From the NCBI GenBank assembly GCA_008508345.1, contig QNGE01003493.1, positions 18,939-82,938 on the forward strand: DNA of 64,000 bases, read 5' to 3'. Made by a program: the position numbers and the translations under genes. Below the pieces are notes generated by a model. It had not been told where the DNA came from and searched no databases. It saw nothing but the letters and a program-made list of their open reading frames with translations. Below, piece by piece: positions 11,986-24,972 of the stretch (position 1 is its first letter; each line of letters starts with the position of its first letter). The DNA comes from Paragonimus westermani. Lineage: Eukaryota; Platyhelminthes; Trematoda; Plagiorchiida; Troglotrematidae.

Positions 11986-12018
11986 CTTTGCGTGACAACC
12001 TTCTAGTAGCCAAGGCGA
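11986..12018 (-). CDS. Candidate 33-nt symmetric microexon
   Basis: On the minus strand a strong acceptor, CCAATTGTTTTTGCAG, is followed after exactly 33 nt by a strong donor, CAAAG|GTGAGTTGG. The exon is open in two frames, reading SPWLLEGCHAK in phase 0 or ALATRRLSRK in another. A length divisible by three means it could be included or skipped without changing frame. The neighbouring exon ending at 12418 also ends in phase 0. Sequence of this size with both sites near consensus is unusual but can occur by chance. Confidence 0.35.
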
Positions 12019-12417
12019 CTGCAAAAACAATTGGATTCATCTAGTACGCATACGGAGGCCAGTGGACAAATCTAGTGAAACAAACTGAACATACAAACAA
12101 CTTTTATGACTCTGTATGGACGATTTCCTGGAGCATCTGGAAACCTACTATCCGGTGTTTGGTAGCCAAAGCTATGAAAAATCCTCTTCATCCTAAACAT
12201 TCGCTTACTTAAAAGTTATCCTTCTTGATATTGTAATTGCCGTATCGTTTGTCAAAATTGGTTTTCACTCATACCAATTACATTTGGTTCTTTGAATGTT
12301 AGGGACTTTATTCTTCGTTTAGAACAACCTCCTCCCAATCAAGTACTATTTTTATCAATTATAAATAGCGGAAATTCCCAGAAACATCTACAGGTTACCT
12401 TCGCTGTTTTAACCTAC

Positions 12418-12813
12418 TCTACATTCCATCACGATCATCAGTGGCTTAGTGACCTGAACCACCATATTCAATAATCTTCCTCTGATCTTCTGATTCGAAG
12501 TTATCTGTAGGTCACTACGCACCATACAAATATCCCGTATTTTTCTCTTTATCTCAAAAGTTTTGAGGTGGGTCAGAGGGATTTCATACATATCCTTTGA
12601 TTCGACGTGGGAGCAATCTGTGGGGAAAATCAGGTGAATCTCGAGATCAAGGTGCCTTTCTTTTCTTGGTGAGAGAAGAAAAGTTTGCTTACTATTCAAA
12701 TCAACGCTGTTCTTTGGACAATCCGTCCTATATTTCCGAAGGTTTGCAACGATACCCCGGCCATAATGTCTAATAATGTTCACGAAGTAATTTGTGAACA
12801 CGTAGCACTGCAT
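12418..12813 (-). CDS. Candidate exon, possibly Ig-like
   Basis: A long minus-strand frame (131 codons up to the proposed donor) with no recognised domain. Its end, RLLNMVVQVTKPLMIVMECR, could pass for the E-F strands of an Ig domain ending at Cys. It stops at a usable donor AGA|GTAGGT (phase 0) followed by an in-frame stop. It lies just upstream of the 33-nt candidate exon at 11986-12018 on the same strand, with compatible phase. No acceptor could be fixed. Similarity to Ig is weak and the frame may be fortuitous. Confidence 0.25.
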
Positions 12814-13756
12814 GTTGTTAAGAAGACACCGGTTGTCACGGTGTTCTATCCAGAAATTCCACCAATGTTAAATTTAGCCGAATCATGAATTGTTCAGCGA
12901 CTAGCGTTTCACTTGGTAGTGACGTTAACGGCTTGAGTTTGATAGCTTCAAACGAAATCATCGTATGCACGTTACCAACGGGACATAGATTGCCGTTTCG
13001 CATCCGAAACGCTCTGTGTCGTAAAAGCTATAGCATTAGCTTCGATTAGTGAAGTTGGTGCTTCTCTCCAGTTAAACGACAATCGAAACGTTCAGTGGAA
13101 TAAAAACACCTGAACTGATTTCATATTGAAGTTAGTAGGGGAGTTTGTAATTTGGGAAGTCCCAGAAAGTTCCTTAAAAGTGATGAGTTGCTTTTCCACA
13201 ATGTCACATCTTTCCAGTGTGGTTCTCACAAACACATTATTTAAAGAAGCATAAAAGAGCCGAAGTCATAAACTAAAGTCAGTTAACATAAATTTCGCCA
13301 AGTTCGTTAAACTTGACTACGTACAGTGAATGTGCAGCGGAAAATTCAAAGTGTACATTACATTGTGTTATATGGTGTAAGATGCACTCACAGTAAAATG
13401 TGAAATGTGATTTAAGGCTTTGGGAAGTAATCAAAAGTTTTGATCTTTAAACGTTAAATGGCAAATATTTACTCGGAAATTTAAAATTCTCAAAACTGCT
13501 GTTATTGGCATATTTGCAATGAACACAGTGCAAGTTTTTTCTTATTAAACGTCCTCGACTGTTTGTTCTTATTAACAATGGTTAGCAAGGAGACTCGTCA
13601 GGAAGAAAGCATATACATATGTAGTACGTTATATTTATGAAACTGGCAAATTGACTGGAATGAATCAGATCAGCAAAGCGCTGTCGCACTTTTGTCCAGA
13701 AATTTACTGACTCATTTGAGCAGCCATGAGCATGCGCTAGACTAGCTTGATCGACC

Positions 13757-13957
13757 TCAGTTTACTGATGATGATGATGGTGACAACAGTTGACCAGAAG
13801 CTACAACAGTACAAATGACCGACATATATGGCTTGAGGTGATATTGGAGTCTAAGACTGGTGTCAAAATCTTCGTTCTTGAGTTGGTCAGAACTTGAAAG
13901 TTCTATCGGTGAAGCAGAATTCAACAGCTCAAATTTCTCATAAGTCAACTCCGTCAA
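13757..13957 (-). CDS. Candidate exon, weakly Ig-like
   Basis: Minus-strand frame containing TSLRLQYHLKPYMSVICTVV, which resembles the E-F region of an Ig domain with the second cysteine. There is no clear donor at the end and no fixed acceptor. The 3' end is a CATCATCATCATC-type repeat on the opposite strand. Treat as a weak lead only. Confidence 0.18.
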   Translation of the reverse strand: MTELTYEKFELLNSASPIELSSSDQLKNEDFDTSLRLQYHLKPYMSVICTVVASGQLLSPSSSSVN

Positions 13958-14391
13958 GTAAAGATGGGAAAGGTTGAATAAATTAGAAATACTTTATCAC
14001 CATCGCAATTTTATTCATTACAATGAAAAAGATGTTCACGTCAACTGGTTACTTCTATGAGGCTTTCTCAAAATAGAGCAGCCACAGCATACTGATAAGA
14101 ACGGATGTGAACCTCCAGGCAATGTTTAATGAATCCGGTAATAAAAACGCTTAAGTCATTTAATCGTCAGCTTAAAACTGAGGCGTAATTTTTAATTACA
14201 TCAACAAAATCTAACGCGACCTACTTTTATAATAATGTTTCGCCAGCTGAAGAGATTATTGATTGAAGACTAAATTATCCGGAACATTTTGTAAAATGGA
14301 AAGGAGTTCTAGCCCAGATGGTCAACTGAGCATATATTATTTCAGTTGTGACAAATAATCACTGCCTTTGGCAGTGTTCGAATTTACTTAC

Positions 14392-14435
14392 CTGACATTG
14401 AACTACCGGTAATTGGGTATTTTCAAAAAGGGCTT
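14392..14435 (-). CDS. Candidate 44-nt exon with a perfect donor
   Basis: On the minus strand the donor TGTCAG|GTAAGTAAA matches the full consensus. The frame upstream is open and reads ALFENTQLPVVQCQ, ending in phase 0. An acceptor is proposed at CCACTTTCAAG. The upstream intron would be phase 1. It could join the phase-0 candidate exon at 11986-12018. It lies within 70 nt of an equally plausible exon on the opposite strand (14461-14490); probably only one of the two is real. Confidence 0.3.
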
Positions 14436-14460
14436 CTTGAAAGTGGTTTGCGTTTTTTAG

Positions 14461-14490
14461 CTCATATTAACCTCTGGGACTACCCTAATG
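14461..14490 (+). CDS. Candidate 30-nt symmetric microexon
   Basis: A strong acceptor, GGTTTGCGTTTTTTAG, is followed after exactly 30 nt by a strong donor, AATG|GTAAGTTA. The exon is open in two frames (LILTSGTTLM or HINLWDYPN). No neighbouring plus-strand exons were found. It competes with the minus-strand candidate at 14392-14435. Confidence 0.28.
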
Positions 14491-15278
14491 GTAAGTTAAC
14501 GGTTATTTCAGTTGTGCAAAGCCAAAGGGATCTCAAATACTGGAGAGTACACCGACTCATTTGTCCACCACAAACGCATCATCCAGCTCTGTTAATCATA
14601 CGTAATCCGACCATTTTGTCTACGAAGAGAACCGATCGTAGTGGACATACAGTGTTATTTCATAGAAGACTGTAACTAATTAAATTCCGACTACATGTTG
14701 TAGTAAGAAATATCTAGAAACATACTCGCCAGTTAACAACCGCGGTTGCAGATTAAATTGTCAGAAAAGTTTAATTAATAATGACAACAAAATATGTATC
14801 ATCTACGGAAAACCAATAAAAGACTTTCAAACATTCGGTCAGTACATCCGTTTATTTCGTATTCTGTGAATTGTTTATTGGTTTCCCACTGGGATTCGAC
14901 CATACTGATACATCTGATTAGTCTGACAGATCGGTTAATTTATTGGTATTGTGAGTTCTATCAATATAATGTTACTAATGTTTTGCATTATCAATTTATC
15001 GGGTGGCAAAATTACCACGTTATCTTTCTATAACCCGCAGTTTGTTGTTTATCACACGTTTGATTTGCTCATATTCATTTTCTTAGTTATATAACTTTTC
15101 TCGAAATTATTTGAAAGTCATCAGGTATGAATTCTGTATCGATCTCTTTCCGACCTCATATGGTTCTATCGCTTTCTTTGAACGGATTTTGAAGTCTAAC
15201 GTTAGGGATCAGATATACATCACGATATCGGTGATGATCGGCGAATTCTCGAAGAATGGCAGTGTAGAATGGGTTCAC

Positions 15279-15345
15279 AGGGCTGGTGATCAAGTGGATG
15301 AGAAGTTTGGCTTGTGATGTGAAAGTTTTCCGGTTTGATCCCTGA
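15279..15345 (+). repeat. Possible tRNA-derived SINE head
   Basis: The end of this stretch, CGGTTTGATCCCTG, is close to the pol III box B consensus (GGTTCGANTCC). About 50 nt upstream GCTGGTGATCAAGTGG resembles a box A. The spacing fits a tRNA-derived head, but there is no clean cloverleaf, so I do not call a tRNA gene. It is different from the SINE at 29.5-30.1 kb. Confidence 0.3.
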
Positions 15346-18300
15346 TTCAGACATTTGGATTAGTTCACGCAACAACAAAAAGGTGGGCGCCATGAATGAT
15401 GTTCAACCTGTGAAGCCGTAACACGTGCAAATTGTTAGTCCGAGATGAATTGTGTTCTGGGAAGAACTGATAATATCATTCGAACGAGAATAAACGAGTG
15501 TACTCCGAAATAGTTGGTAATGAGTTCGTCTCAGCTAGCCACATAGTGAACAACGCATTCGCAAGGCATATTCATCAGTTACGAAACATGAGGTAATGTT
15601 GGATCATCACAGGAATCGGATATCATTGTTCACTTTTACAAGGCTCGTGCTTATGAGACTGACAGTAAGTTACAATCGCTCATAGTAATCTACGTCAAGC
15701 TGTTGTTACTTTATCAAAACTTCACAAGTTGGACTTGGTTCATAGGTGTTCTCTTTTATGTATGGAATTTTTTCTCTGTGTCACGTCATTGTCCTCTGAA
15801 CTGTGTGAGAAAGGAATGAAAATCTCAGAACACGTGTTAGTCCAATCTATTTTTCCCGATAAGCTGCATGAGATTATCTGATAAACTGTTGATGATAGTG
15901 CAATTTAGTCTGAAATATCCAGATTCAATGTCCTCACATTTGTTATATTTATTGAACGTGATAGCTATTCATCAGCCCTAGCAAAGCTAGTGACATTTAA
16001 GGCGACTGATTTTGTGAGTATTAAAAGTGTTTGAGTATGGTGAACGGATAAAGCACATAGGCAGCAATTGGTTAGCAAACACAACCAAAATCACCTATCC
16101 GATTTTAAAAATCCTGACAAGTTGATTAACAGAACTGAGTTGACTGAAAAACTGACAGGCAAACTGTTCTAGCCCAGCCTGTAGCACTTCAAATGATAAT
16201 TTACATAAGCCATTAAGAGATTTCATACCTTCACTGAAGGTTATTACCATGATGTTCTCATTGCTTTAGAGTTGTTGACAACCTTTGTCGTGTTAATCGC
16301 GAGAATAAATTTCGCAAGATAATAGTTGATTTTCTAAAAATATGTTCATGTTATCCTTACCTCAAGCCTGTCTCTAAAAACGAGCTAACCTTGTTAATTC
16401 GAACCCTAGGTCTTAATTGTATTAATGCTTGTTAACAGTAGAGATGTTCATGAAAATATCTAACCTCAAACAAGACGTCTGGTTGTCTAGCGTTTCCTGT
16501 GTAAACTAACTGCCTCTCAAAAAGTTGCCCCACTAAGGACACAACAAAAAGATGTGAAAACAGTATTAACAACGAACGGCTCTATACGAGAAAATGTCGA
16601 AATAAAATAATTAACAGTTTTCAAACAAACGATTCAATCAACAGATGAGTTTTTCTGAAAAACGGGGAATTCACAACAGAACACAGGTGATCATCAATTT
16701 AAAGTTTTGTATGCACTATTTGCAGTCAGCATTCACCAGACTTTTTCAGTTTAGATATATGAGTTATGCTTATTGTACTACCAACATCGTGATCACCTCC
16801 ACTCGAAACAATCCAACCCAGAACGTTAATTGTGAATTCTCAGAAATTCACAATTGACATATGTGAGTTTGTGTGCACATTAAAGCCACGAAATGAAATC
16901 ACAAAAATAACAAGATGAAAAGTCAACCTGAATATGAAATCTAAAGGGGACCATGAGTGGATTCTAATATGTGACAGTCAAAATCAACGCCCACTCAAAA
17001 ATGATCAAAAACTATTGCTCATTGAGATGCAAAAACTGTTTTCCACTTGTGCAGAAAGGTGTGTTACATATGCCATCTAACAGTTCAATTGCAGTTACAG
17101 TGATTTCAACATAGAGAGAACCGAATGATAACTATCTCAGCGAGTAGCGGAACACGTCCCAAAATGGTTGACACACCTCATCACACAACATTCTCAAGCC
17201 GGTGAACATGCTGCCGGGATGCCGGACCACTGAATGTTAAACATCTCATGATAACAGGTCACCAGGTTGAACAACTTGGCTCGTTCAAAATATTGTTACT
17301 CATTCAGATCTCAAAGTTACTGGTCTTTGACTAAGCCACGTTGATCAGAACGCATCAGCCGTCGCTATGTGTACAGCAGTAATTGAAGCAACCCATCGGG
17401 TTGCCCTGGTGTTGATGTACTTCGTGTGGATATACGCCTGTCGATGACCTGTTCGTCTCTGATTGTCCCCGAATGTAATCTGCATGTTTTCCATGTGCGA
17501 CTGGTGAGATTGAACGAAATGTTAATCTACTGCAATGTATCTCCTATCTATACCGATGAAGCCGTTAAATGGAACCGAGTTTTTCATGCTTACACCTTGA
17601 CTGGAAATTTCAGATATCATGTTTAGGGTTTAAGTTTGCAAAGAGCTGCTTCATTTCGTTGATCACAGATTGTAAGAGTCATTTTCAGCTGGACAATATA
17701 ATTATTTGAAAGCTATAGATAACTGCGTTATGAAGCGCCGTTCACCAATGTAGGTGAAGATTCGAAGAAGTTTGGTGTAGTTCACCAATCCGAGCTGTGA
17801 GCATATAGCTGTTGTCACCAGATGTCAAGCAGTTTATAGTAAGATATATGCATTTTAACAGAATGGACTAAGCGGAATTAAGGCAGATTTTGATTTAAAA
17901 TGATTTTCTTCGTCGAAGAGTTGAAAATAAGATTAACAATGTCGAATTATTGCTCTATCGTTAACGGAAAAATGAGGTCGCAAACGTTCTAGTGCTGCTT
18001 GTCTCCACTAAGTGGGACCTTCCGTTGTGGCAAAAATGCAGAGTGGCTGTTTCCCTCATTTATCCTTAGGCACGTAACTGTAATCTACAGTTTTATCACA
18101 CTTTAGCATGTCACACACTGTTGGTTTCCGAGGCAGAAGCACAATGTGATGCAATAAATTACCTTATTTCGCCAATGTTTCGGTAGTTGGGTATAAGCAC
18201 AAATGCTCAGGAGAAATCGCAGGTACAAAGCTGCAAGTTACCGCATCTAACTCAAAAATACATTAATTGTAGTCCAACTGTATGTCTTAGTAAGAACACG

Positions 18301-19572
18301 CACTATCAGTAAGTTCTAACTTGAACTGAGAGTTCTAGTTTTCAAAGTGTCAGTCCGAAAACGTTTTCTCAACGCCATGGATGAATTCGTCTGTGAGTTT
18401 CTTCTCATACTATTGTACAAAGCTTCCCTATCCCTTTCACAGTCAGCAGTTATGTACCCGCCAATTTTCTGCATTCAGTACATTTATCAGATGTTTAATG
18501 GTCAATATCGAGAAATATCACAAAATCGGTTACGCCATATGAGTTTCCATTTTCAATTTTACTGAGTTCATCTTAATTCTGACCATCTCCTCAATTTTTT
18601 TGACCGTCATTAGTCGTTTGCCGACATTTTTGTCTGCACTACGTATCCAGTCTACTCACTTGTATTGTTGCCCCACTTACATTCCGAAACCAATAAGGTA
18701 TTGACAATACAGAGGGTTAGGTGAAAACTGTTGTTAACCCGAGTACAGAACATCCAACGGAGTGAACGTACTAGTTACGACGCTTCCTCCACAAATGATC
18801 TCAAAAGCACATCACTGCTCACAAATGAACATAGTGTGTTAACAGGCAGAAGCTAACCTCAAGTTTTTGGAGGACGCGTCGATTACTTGTTAACGATAAG
18901 TAAACATTATTTATTCATCGGTCGCTGTTGACATAAACCATCTCCAAGTAACTCAGAGAGTGATAAGATCCACTTACTCAAACTTACGTCACGTGGCTAG
19001 CATCAACTCATCCGTTTAGTGCGGCATTAACTTAATTCTCAACTGTTTACAAAGATTTGCAGCAAATGTAACAGAACACAATTTCAAGAAAAACTGCTGA
19101 AATGGAAAACATTTTATCAAATCAACTTTGTAGCTGTAAAAAAATACCTCAGGCAGTTCATGCATTTTGTTGAAGTGACGTTTTCTTTCTGACGGATCTG
19201 CTAAATAAACTTAGCAAAAATTCGTAAACACATTCGCATTTCATGATGTGATTCAGATCTCAAATTACGCCAACGAATAGCTTAGTTTCTTTCCTGCAGT
19301 GTTGTTAAATTGAAAAGTACAGTTGTAGACGTGTTCAAAAACAAAACTTGAACATCGAGTTAGACAGTCCGCTTGCTGCACATTCTAGACGCATTATAGA
19401 TCAACCAAACAAAAGAAGCTAAAACTGAACAGTTCACCGGAAATAGAATGAAAACAAACGGTTTTAATTTCAGGGCTATACAACGTCATGTGGTCTAATA
19501 CATGTGTATGACACATAGAAGCAAAACGACAGATACCATAAAACAGTAAATTATTTTCCCTGCACACATTTC
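15346..19572. other. No gene recognised
   Basis: Only short open frames without motifs (16645-16857 +, 17426-17626 +, 18347-18565 +). No paired splice sites, repeats or RNA genes were found by eye. A weak minus-strand donor (GAG|GTAAGG, near 16360) has only a short frame upstream. Confidence 0.4.
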
Positions 19573-19851
19573 ATGCAAACAGATATTCCGAGAACTTCAC
19601 GAAAATCAACCAAGAATACTGCTATCACAAGTGCAATACAATATGTTGGATATCAAGAGCCTCAATTTTCTCAGCTACAGCATAGGTCTTACCTACAGCC
19701 CGTATCAGTAGGATTTATAGTCTATCGAATACATGTTAGACCCATTTTGAGATATGCTTATGGATTACAGGTGCATAATGTCAACACCCAGCGGAGGCAA
19801 GGCATTCATCCACCGCGTTACTCGTGGTCTGTGGGAACAGCGGTTTGTTAA
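19573..19851 (+). mobile_element. Possible non-LTR retrotransposon RT remnant (C-terminal part)
   Basis: The frame contains VYRIHVRPILRYAYGLQV, close to the block LY..YVRPILEYA..VW that follows the catalytic core in CR1-like and related non-LTR reverse transcriptases. In those elements a basic QRRAT segment comes next; here a TQRRQ occurs about 10 residues later. The frame stops soon after, and scattered related-looking pieces may continue to about 19990 in other frames. No catalytic motif is present, so it is a short decayed remnant. Confidence 0.4.
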
Positions 19852-20790
19852 ACCCAATGGAACGCAGGTAAATCTTCAGTAGATGCTTGTCAGATTGTAT
19901 GCTAACCACAAACGGCTTATCGTTTTTAGCTAATGGGAAAAAGGAGGTGAATAAACCAGCGGAAGTGAATGCGAGAATCAATCTACTGTAATCTGACAGG
20001 TTATTGTCTGGACTACTGTTGTGAAACGGTCTACCATTCTAACATTTGTGCGCCAATCACGTGACCAGGTTTGGGTCACGCGGGAAGCTGAGGAGATCGG
20101 CTGGAGAAAAATTAGTCTGTGGGTAGGCGTTAATACTAAACCTCCGTGAACCGAAAACTCGTTCTTTGTAAATAACGCGATTAGTATTAGCCTAACTCCT
20201 AATTAAATTTATCATTAGCCCAGGTGCACGACTGAGCTCCAAGGGGATTTTTACATGACAAACAACACCCAGTTTTGATTTTTACCACATAGGTGAAATT
20301 CCCGTTTAATTTAGTAACATCAAACTACGTTGTATAGACCCATCTTAAAGGATATTCCAGAGAACCAGATTAATCGTCTCAGAAGCTGTTAACTTTCAGG
20401 ACCTTCCTTTTCGTAGTGACGACACTGTGAACACTGTGTGTGATCCGTCAATTTTTCGAGCTATTATGTCACAGTTGTACAGAACATTCTTTTGTTTCAT
20501 ATAGTAGATTTTATGACGACCAGAAAAGGTAACTTTCTGGCTTAAATCATCAAATGTTACAAATTTTGAGCAAACTTAGGAAGCATAGCCTTAAGTCCAT
20601 AAACAAAGGCGAATACAGATTTCATTTTCTAGCAATATGCGCACATTCCCACTTTTTGGAGGTTAATCCGCAGCTAAATTCAAACAATCTTGGGGATTTC
20701 TGTTATTCCGGATATTCTGTTGTGCTAATTGCACCTATCCATGAACTGCTGTGCAACCACTGTAATAGTTCCTCCATTATGTAGAATAAT

Positions 20791-20832
20791 AATTCCGGTT
20801 ACCTTAAACACAATTCCGGTTACCTTAAACAC
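20791..20832 (+). repeat. Perfect 21-bp tandem duplication
   Basis: The 21-bp unit starting AATTCCGGTTACC occurs twice head to tail with no mismatch (20791-20811, 20812-20832). The unit length keeps any frame. No gene is recognised around it. Confidence 0.9.
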
Positions 20833-23193
20833 ACTTTTTAAAGAAACGAATGCCATCGACGGTGAGGAAGTCTATGAAGATGACTATCACTCTTATATAA
20901 TCCCATCTTTTGTACTGTTACCTGTTCATTAAATTAGGGTTAGATACAAATATCTTCGCCGCATTAAGAACTACTAATGGTGCATAAGTGGCTTCCCACT
21001 AATCCTCGAATTCCTGACCATATGATTATGGGTAAGAAGTATTAGTCTAGTCCTAATCCTCATCAAGAGAGTGAATATAGTTATTGATTAACGTTCAGCA
21101 ATACATTAAACATAATGCCTGTGTCACCCAGCTATCAGGTTATTTGCACCCTGCTGTTGGCACATAACGCCTGCATGTTCTATTTGTCTGGCATACGACA
21201 TTACAATTGATCAAACAATTTGCTAATTGTAAGCAAGAGTAGCGTGTCCACAACTTTTATCAGAAGAAACACTACTGTACTTTTATCTACCGGATAAAAA
21301 CACTGACGATGGCGAAGTTCATAGCAGTTGTGATCGCCTAAACAGCGCTGGCCTTTAAACCAAACGAGCTAGCTTATTGTTTGGTCATCTCAGCGGAATG
21401 GTTCCAATAGCCTGTTCATATTTAAAAGCAAAGAGTTGAACCGTTCACCGTGTGTTTGACCATCTTGAATGGAGACAGAAGTCATCGTGCTATTTCTGAG
21501 TGGTAACCCAAGTAGAAGGCTGCTCAACCGGATTGATATTACCGGTCTCATCTAGACTATTTAATAATTGATGAAAGACCTTTTCAAATGTAATGGTCTG
21601 ATTAATTGCGAGCTTGTTGTAAGTGAGAGGTTTCTCATTATGATCGAAGGATGATTATGTTAGACCATGCCCATCACATTTCATTCTCTCTATTGCTCGC
21701 TGCTGTACAATAAAACATTATGCACACTATGAGAACTAAATTTGTTTTCAAAATAACCCAGCTGTGAAAGGTTTGCGGGGGAATGCATGCCACTTCTAAC
21801 AGACTACATACCGGTGAGATTATTGTTGCACACATGTTTTTCCGCATGTGAACTGGCAAGGAAACGATAGGGTCCGTTATTTATTAGTTCCGAATCACAA
21901 AACGGCAAATGTTCTTATGTCACATAAAAATTGTGTTCAAGGGAAGGTATAGTACGCAACTCGACAAAATATGACAACATAAACCGGAGTGCTTCATATT
22001 GTTTATTTTAAAAAAGAGGTTTGTAGACGTCGAAATCAATTACCGTTTACTCGTTATGTTATTTGCAGTAGATGTAGAGAGATACAAACATACAGAGCTT
22101 CAGTCTGCATTTGAGTAGATGACAGTTACTGCAACCACATGTCATGAGGTATCAGATGTAAAATTTTAGTGAAACTGGGAATAAAATTTCAAAGTCACTT
22201 TAAAACGAAGACGGGGAAGACATTCAAATTGGTTAAAAACTCACAGCTGGACAATTAGGTTCAGTCTGTCTGAGGATTGAAAATAATCCATCTTGTAACT
22301 TGCAAAATTGAGAAGCGAGCTTGAATTGTGTGTTATTGAAAAAGCTAGCCAAGTACTGTAAAACTTCAACGCAGATATATTACCAGTTTTCTTGAAAAAA
22401 ATGGAACGGTATAATTTATTGGACGCTCCGCTTCGATTTACTCCTAGTTACACTTGAGCTTCCGGTTATCTCATTGAAACCAAGGAGAGATATAATTTTG
22501 AAACGTATATCAAGTTACTGATGACCGCCTTTGATAATTTGATGTAAACTTTGTTTCAGTTAAAAACAAGCAATGTAGAGGGGCAGTGTATAAACATGGA
22601 ATGTACACAAGAAGCTTCAGTAGAATCACGTGCTACATTAAGTGAGTGCTTGAAATAGAATCTGACTCTGTGGTCTTCTAAACTACCGCTGGAGGCACAT
22701 TGCATGATATCCGGTTGTTTGTATGAAAGACATACATCCTGAAAACAGTTGGATAACATAAGTTTCGGGTTAGCAGAACATAAACTAGTCTCAAAGTAGA
22801 CCATAAATAAGATTAACACGTAATCAGGTTCAAATTTGTACTTTTGTTTATCGAAAATAAAACGAGTAAATTGTAGGATTTTATCATTTTGTACACTATT
22901 AAATCGGCTGCCACTGTGTTTGCATTCGCGTGGATTGGTGAGACTATGATAACTGAAATAAGTGCGCCTGACTCTGCACTGGAGAGCATTAACGAAATAT
23001 GGATTGAGAAAATAAATTTATACACACTTCATTTTGCTTATTTAACCATCAAATGTAACCTGTCATATTATCACAAATTTTGAGGTTAAATGTTATTGGT
23101 TACCATTTTCTAATTCTTATTTTCTCACTGGACTTACTGTTGCCAATGGTTATGCTATGTGGCACGCACATGACAGTAATTTTTGTCCAGCTC
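20833..23193. other. No gene recognised
   Basis: Short frames at 21674-21859 (-), 22556-22819 (-) and 22813-23083 (both strands) have no recognisable domain or consistent splice pair. Confidence 0.35.
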
Positions 23194-23532
23194 TCAAAGT
23201 GACTCGGACATTATGGTGTGTTGCATTACTTTGATGGAAGACAGTTTTTGGCTGCTTATTGAAATTCGCACCGATCTTACTAAGCTTCCGTCGGCAATGG
23301 GAGCGGCAAAACATTGATCTGAAACTGACAACGTAGTCAGCCTGTTCTTTTTAATTAGAAGTCCTTCATCTGAGCTCAAAACAACTTCGTCATATATTGA
23401 GTTGCCAGTCAGCATACAGAACGAGGCTGAATTTTTCATGAATACATGTTTGTTACAATAAATACTGCGATCATTGTAAAGCAATGCCATGTGTCGTAAC
23501 TTAAAGTTTTTGCGTTTTGTGGTAAGTCTCAA
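23194..23532 (-). CDS. Candidate exon, possibly Ig-like
   Basis: A 112-residue minus-strand frame. Parts suggest an Ig fold: a cysteine in NSASFCMLTGNSIYDEVVL, then SSDEGLLIKKNRLTTLSV and DGSLVRSVRISIS. The usual tryptophan after the first cysteine is missing. A possible donor (AAA|GTAATG) is near 23235, and the acceptor is not fixed. A second minus-strand frame at 23649-23843 with IEIQKGLSPLTC could be an upstream piece. Homology is unproven. Confidence 0.22.
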   Translation of the reverse strand: MRLTTKRKNFKLRHMALLYNDRSIYCNKHVFMKNSASFCMLTGNSIYDEVVLSSDEGLLIKKNRLTTLSVSDQCFAAPIADGSLVRSVRISISSQKLSSIKVMQHTIMSESL

Positions 23533-23875
23533 CCAGTACAGACAATATTTACCACAAAAAGTGTTTAAATCTTAGATGTTCAGCTAATGCGAACGCTCTC
23601 ATTAACATCAAACGGGTAAGATGCTGCTCAGCCAAAAAGCCCCACAACTCAGGATTTTTGTAATACTTTGCAAAATCCTCTGCCTTCGCGATCATGACAG
23701 GTTAAAGGACTGAGTCCTTTCTGAATTTCAATATTCTCAGTGCCAAATGAAACCGCGTTTAAGGGGTAGGTTTCAGAAAATTGTTTGGAATACAAGAGAT
23801 TGAAGTTCTGTTTGTATGTACGCAACATAAAAATGAATAACAATTAGAATACAGAAAGGGAGGTATGGCTGCGAT

Positions 23876-24070
23876 ATGGACAGTCAATTATGGAGCAAGC
23901 ATACAACAACAAGCACTGACAAGCTGCTACTGTTATCAAAAATTGCACACCATTTCGAACTGGTTTGGGCATTCGAAACTGTTAGACATGAAAATCTGTT
24001 TTCGAGGGAAAAGACGACTATTTTGATATCAGATATATTCATTTTGGAGTCATACGGCGCTCATTTATAA
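23876..24070 (+). other. Open frame, possible RT motif A remnant
   Basis: An ATG-started 64-codon frame containing LVWAFETVRHENLFSRE. Non-LTR reverse transcriptases often have AFDTV.HE.LL just after motif A, so this may be a decayed RT fragment; the catalytic aspartate position is not clear. It could equally be a chance frame. Confidence 0.2.
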
Positions 24071-24780
24071 GCATAATAATGTACCGCATGCTGAACAAAC
24101 GTCCATGAATAATAAACACCAGAAATTGCTGTGACTTCACATCCTCCCTGACTTGGTCCTACAGCAATTCTTGTTCCATCACCTGATTCTTCATTGCATT
24201 TTTACGACCCGTATTCTGTGTTTCAATATAACTTGACAGAGATCAACGCAACGTGGGGCGAAAACCTGACTGAAATAATTTTCTGTTGTTTGTTTTCCTT
24301 TTTTAACAAAAGTGAAATTTAAACAACATTTTGCGCGTCCAACAACTCTTTTTGATTTCCAGTGTAGAATTGAATAAAGCTGGTTATGTGTTGGTTTTGA
24401 AAATAATACAGTAAAAGAGCAATTAAAAGTAGAACAAAGAAGTAATCATATTCTTAAAATGTGAAAACTCAGACAACCAACAAAACGCCCTACAGCGAAA
24501 ATCAACTTATTACCGTTGACTTTAGAAGTGTTGCAACGCTTTAAGGTTGTCCATATAGTCACACTGGTTACAGATTTGGAATAATATTTGCAATGTGAAA
24601 ATTTATTCACAACACATGAAAGCAAGATATACTGTATGGTAAACATCGTAATATTGAAAGAACACGGCTTGATGTCTCGACGACTCATCTGTTTTGGAGC
24701 TCAGATGAGAAAAATCAGTGACAGTGATTCGAACTGAACGGGGTTCGAAGGACGTGACGACGGATGTTACGTCTCACAGT

Positions 24781-24972
24781 TTAAAACGGTATCACTTCTG
24801 ATTTGTGGATAGTACATGTAGGGTGAGTGGTGTCATCGGAAGTCAAATCTCCTTTTTCCACCTGGTCCTGGCTCCGTTTTTCAAGGGCAACCCAGAACAC
24901 ACCCTTGGCGCACTTTTGACGGAGATTTCCTGTTGTTCCTTTGCAACAACACCAATTCATGACAGTGCTCAA
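24781..24972 (-). other. Open frame with weak similarity to the 7.3-7.7 kb Ig exon
   Basis: The frame reads MNWCCCKGTTGNLRQ and then GVFWVALEKR. The order Cys-Cys, GTT, then Trp resembles TCCMPGTTNG...VWFDP in the exon at 7330-7672. No signal peptide or matching donor is present. This may be a decayed paralogous exon or coincidence. Confidence 0.15.
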
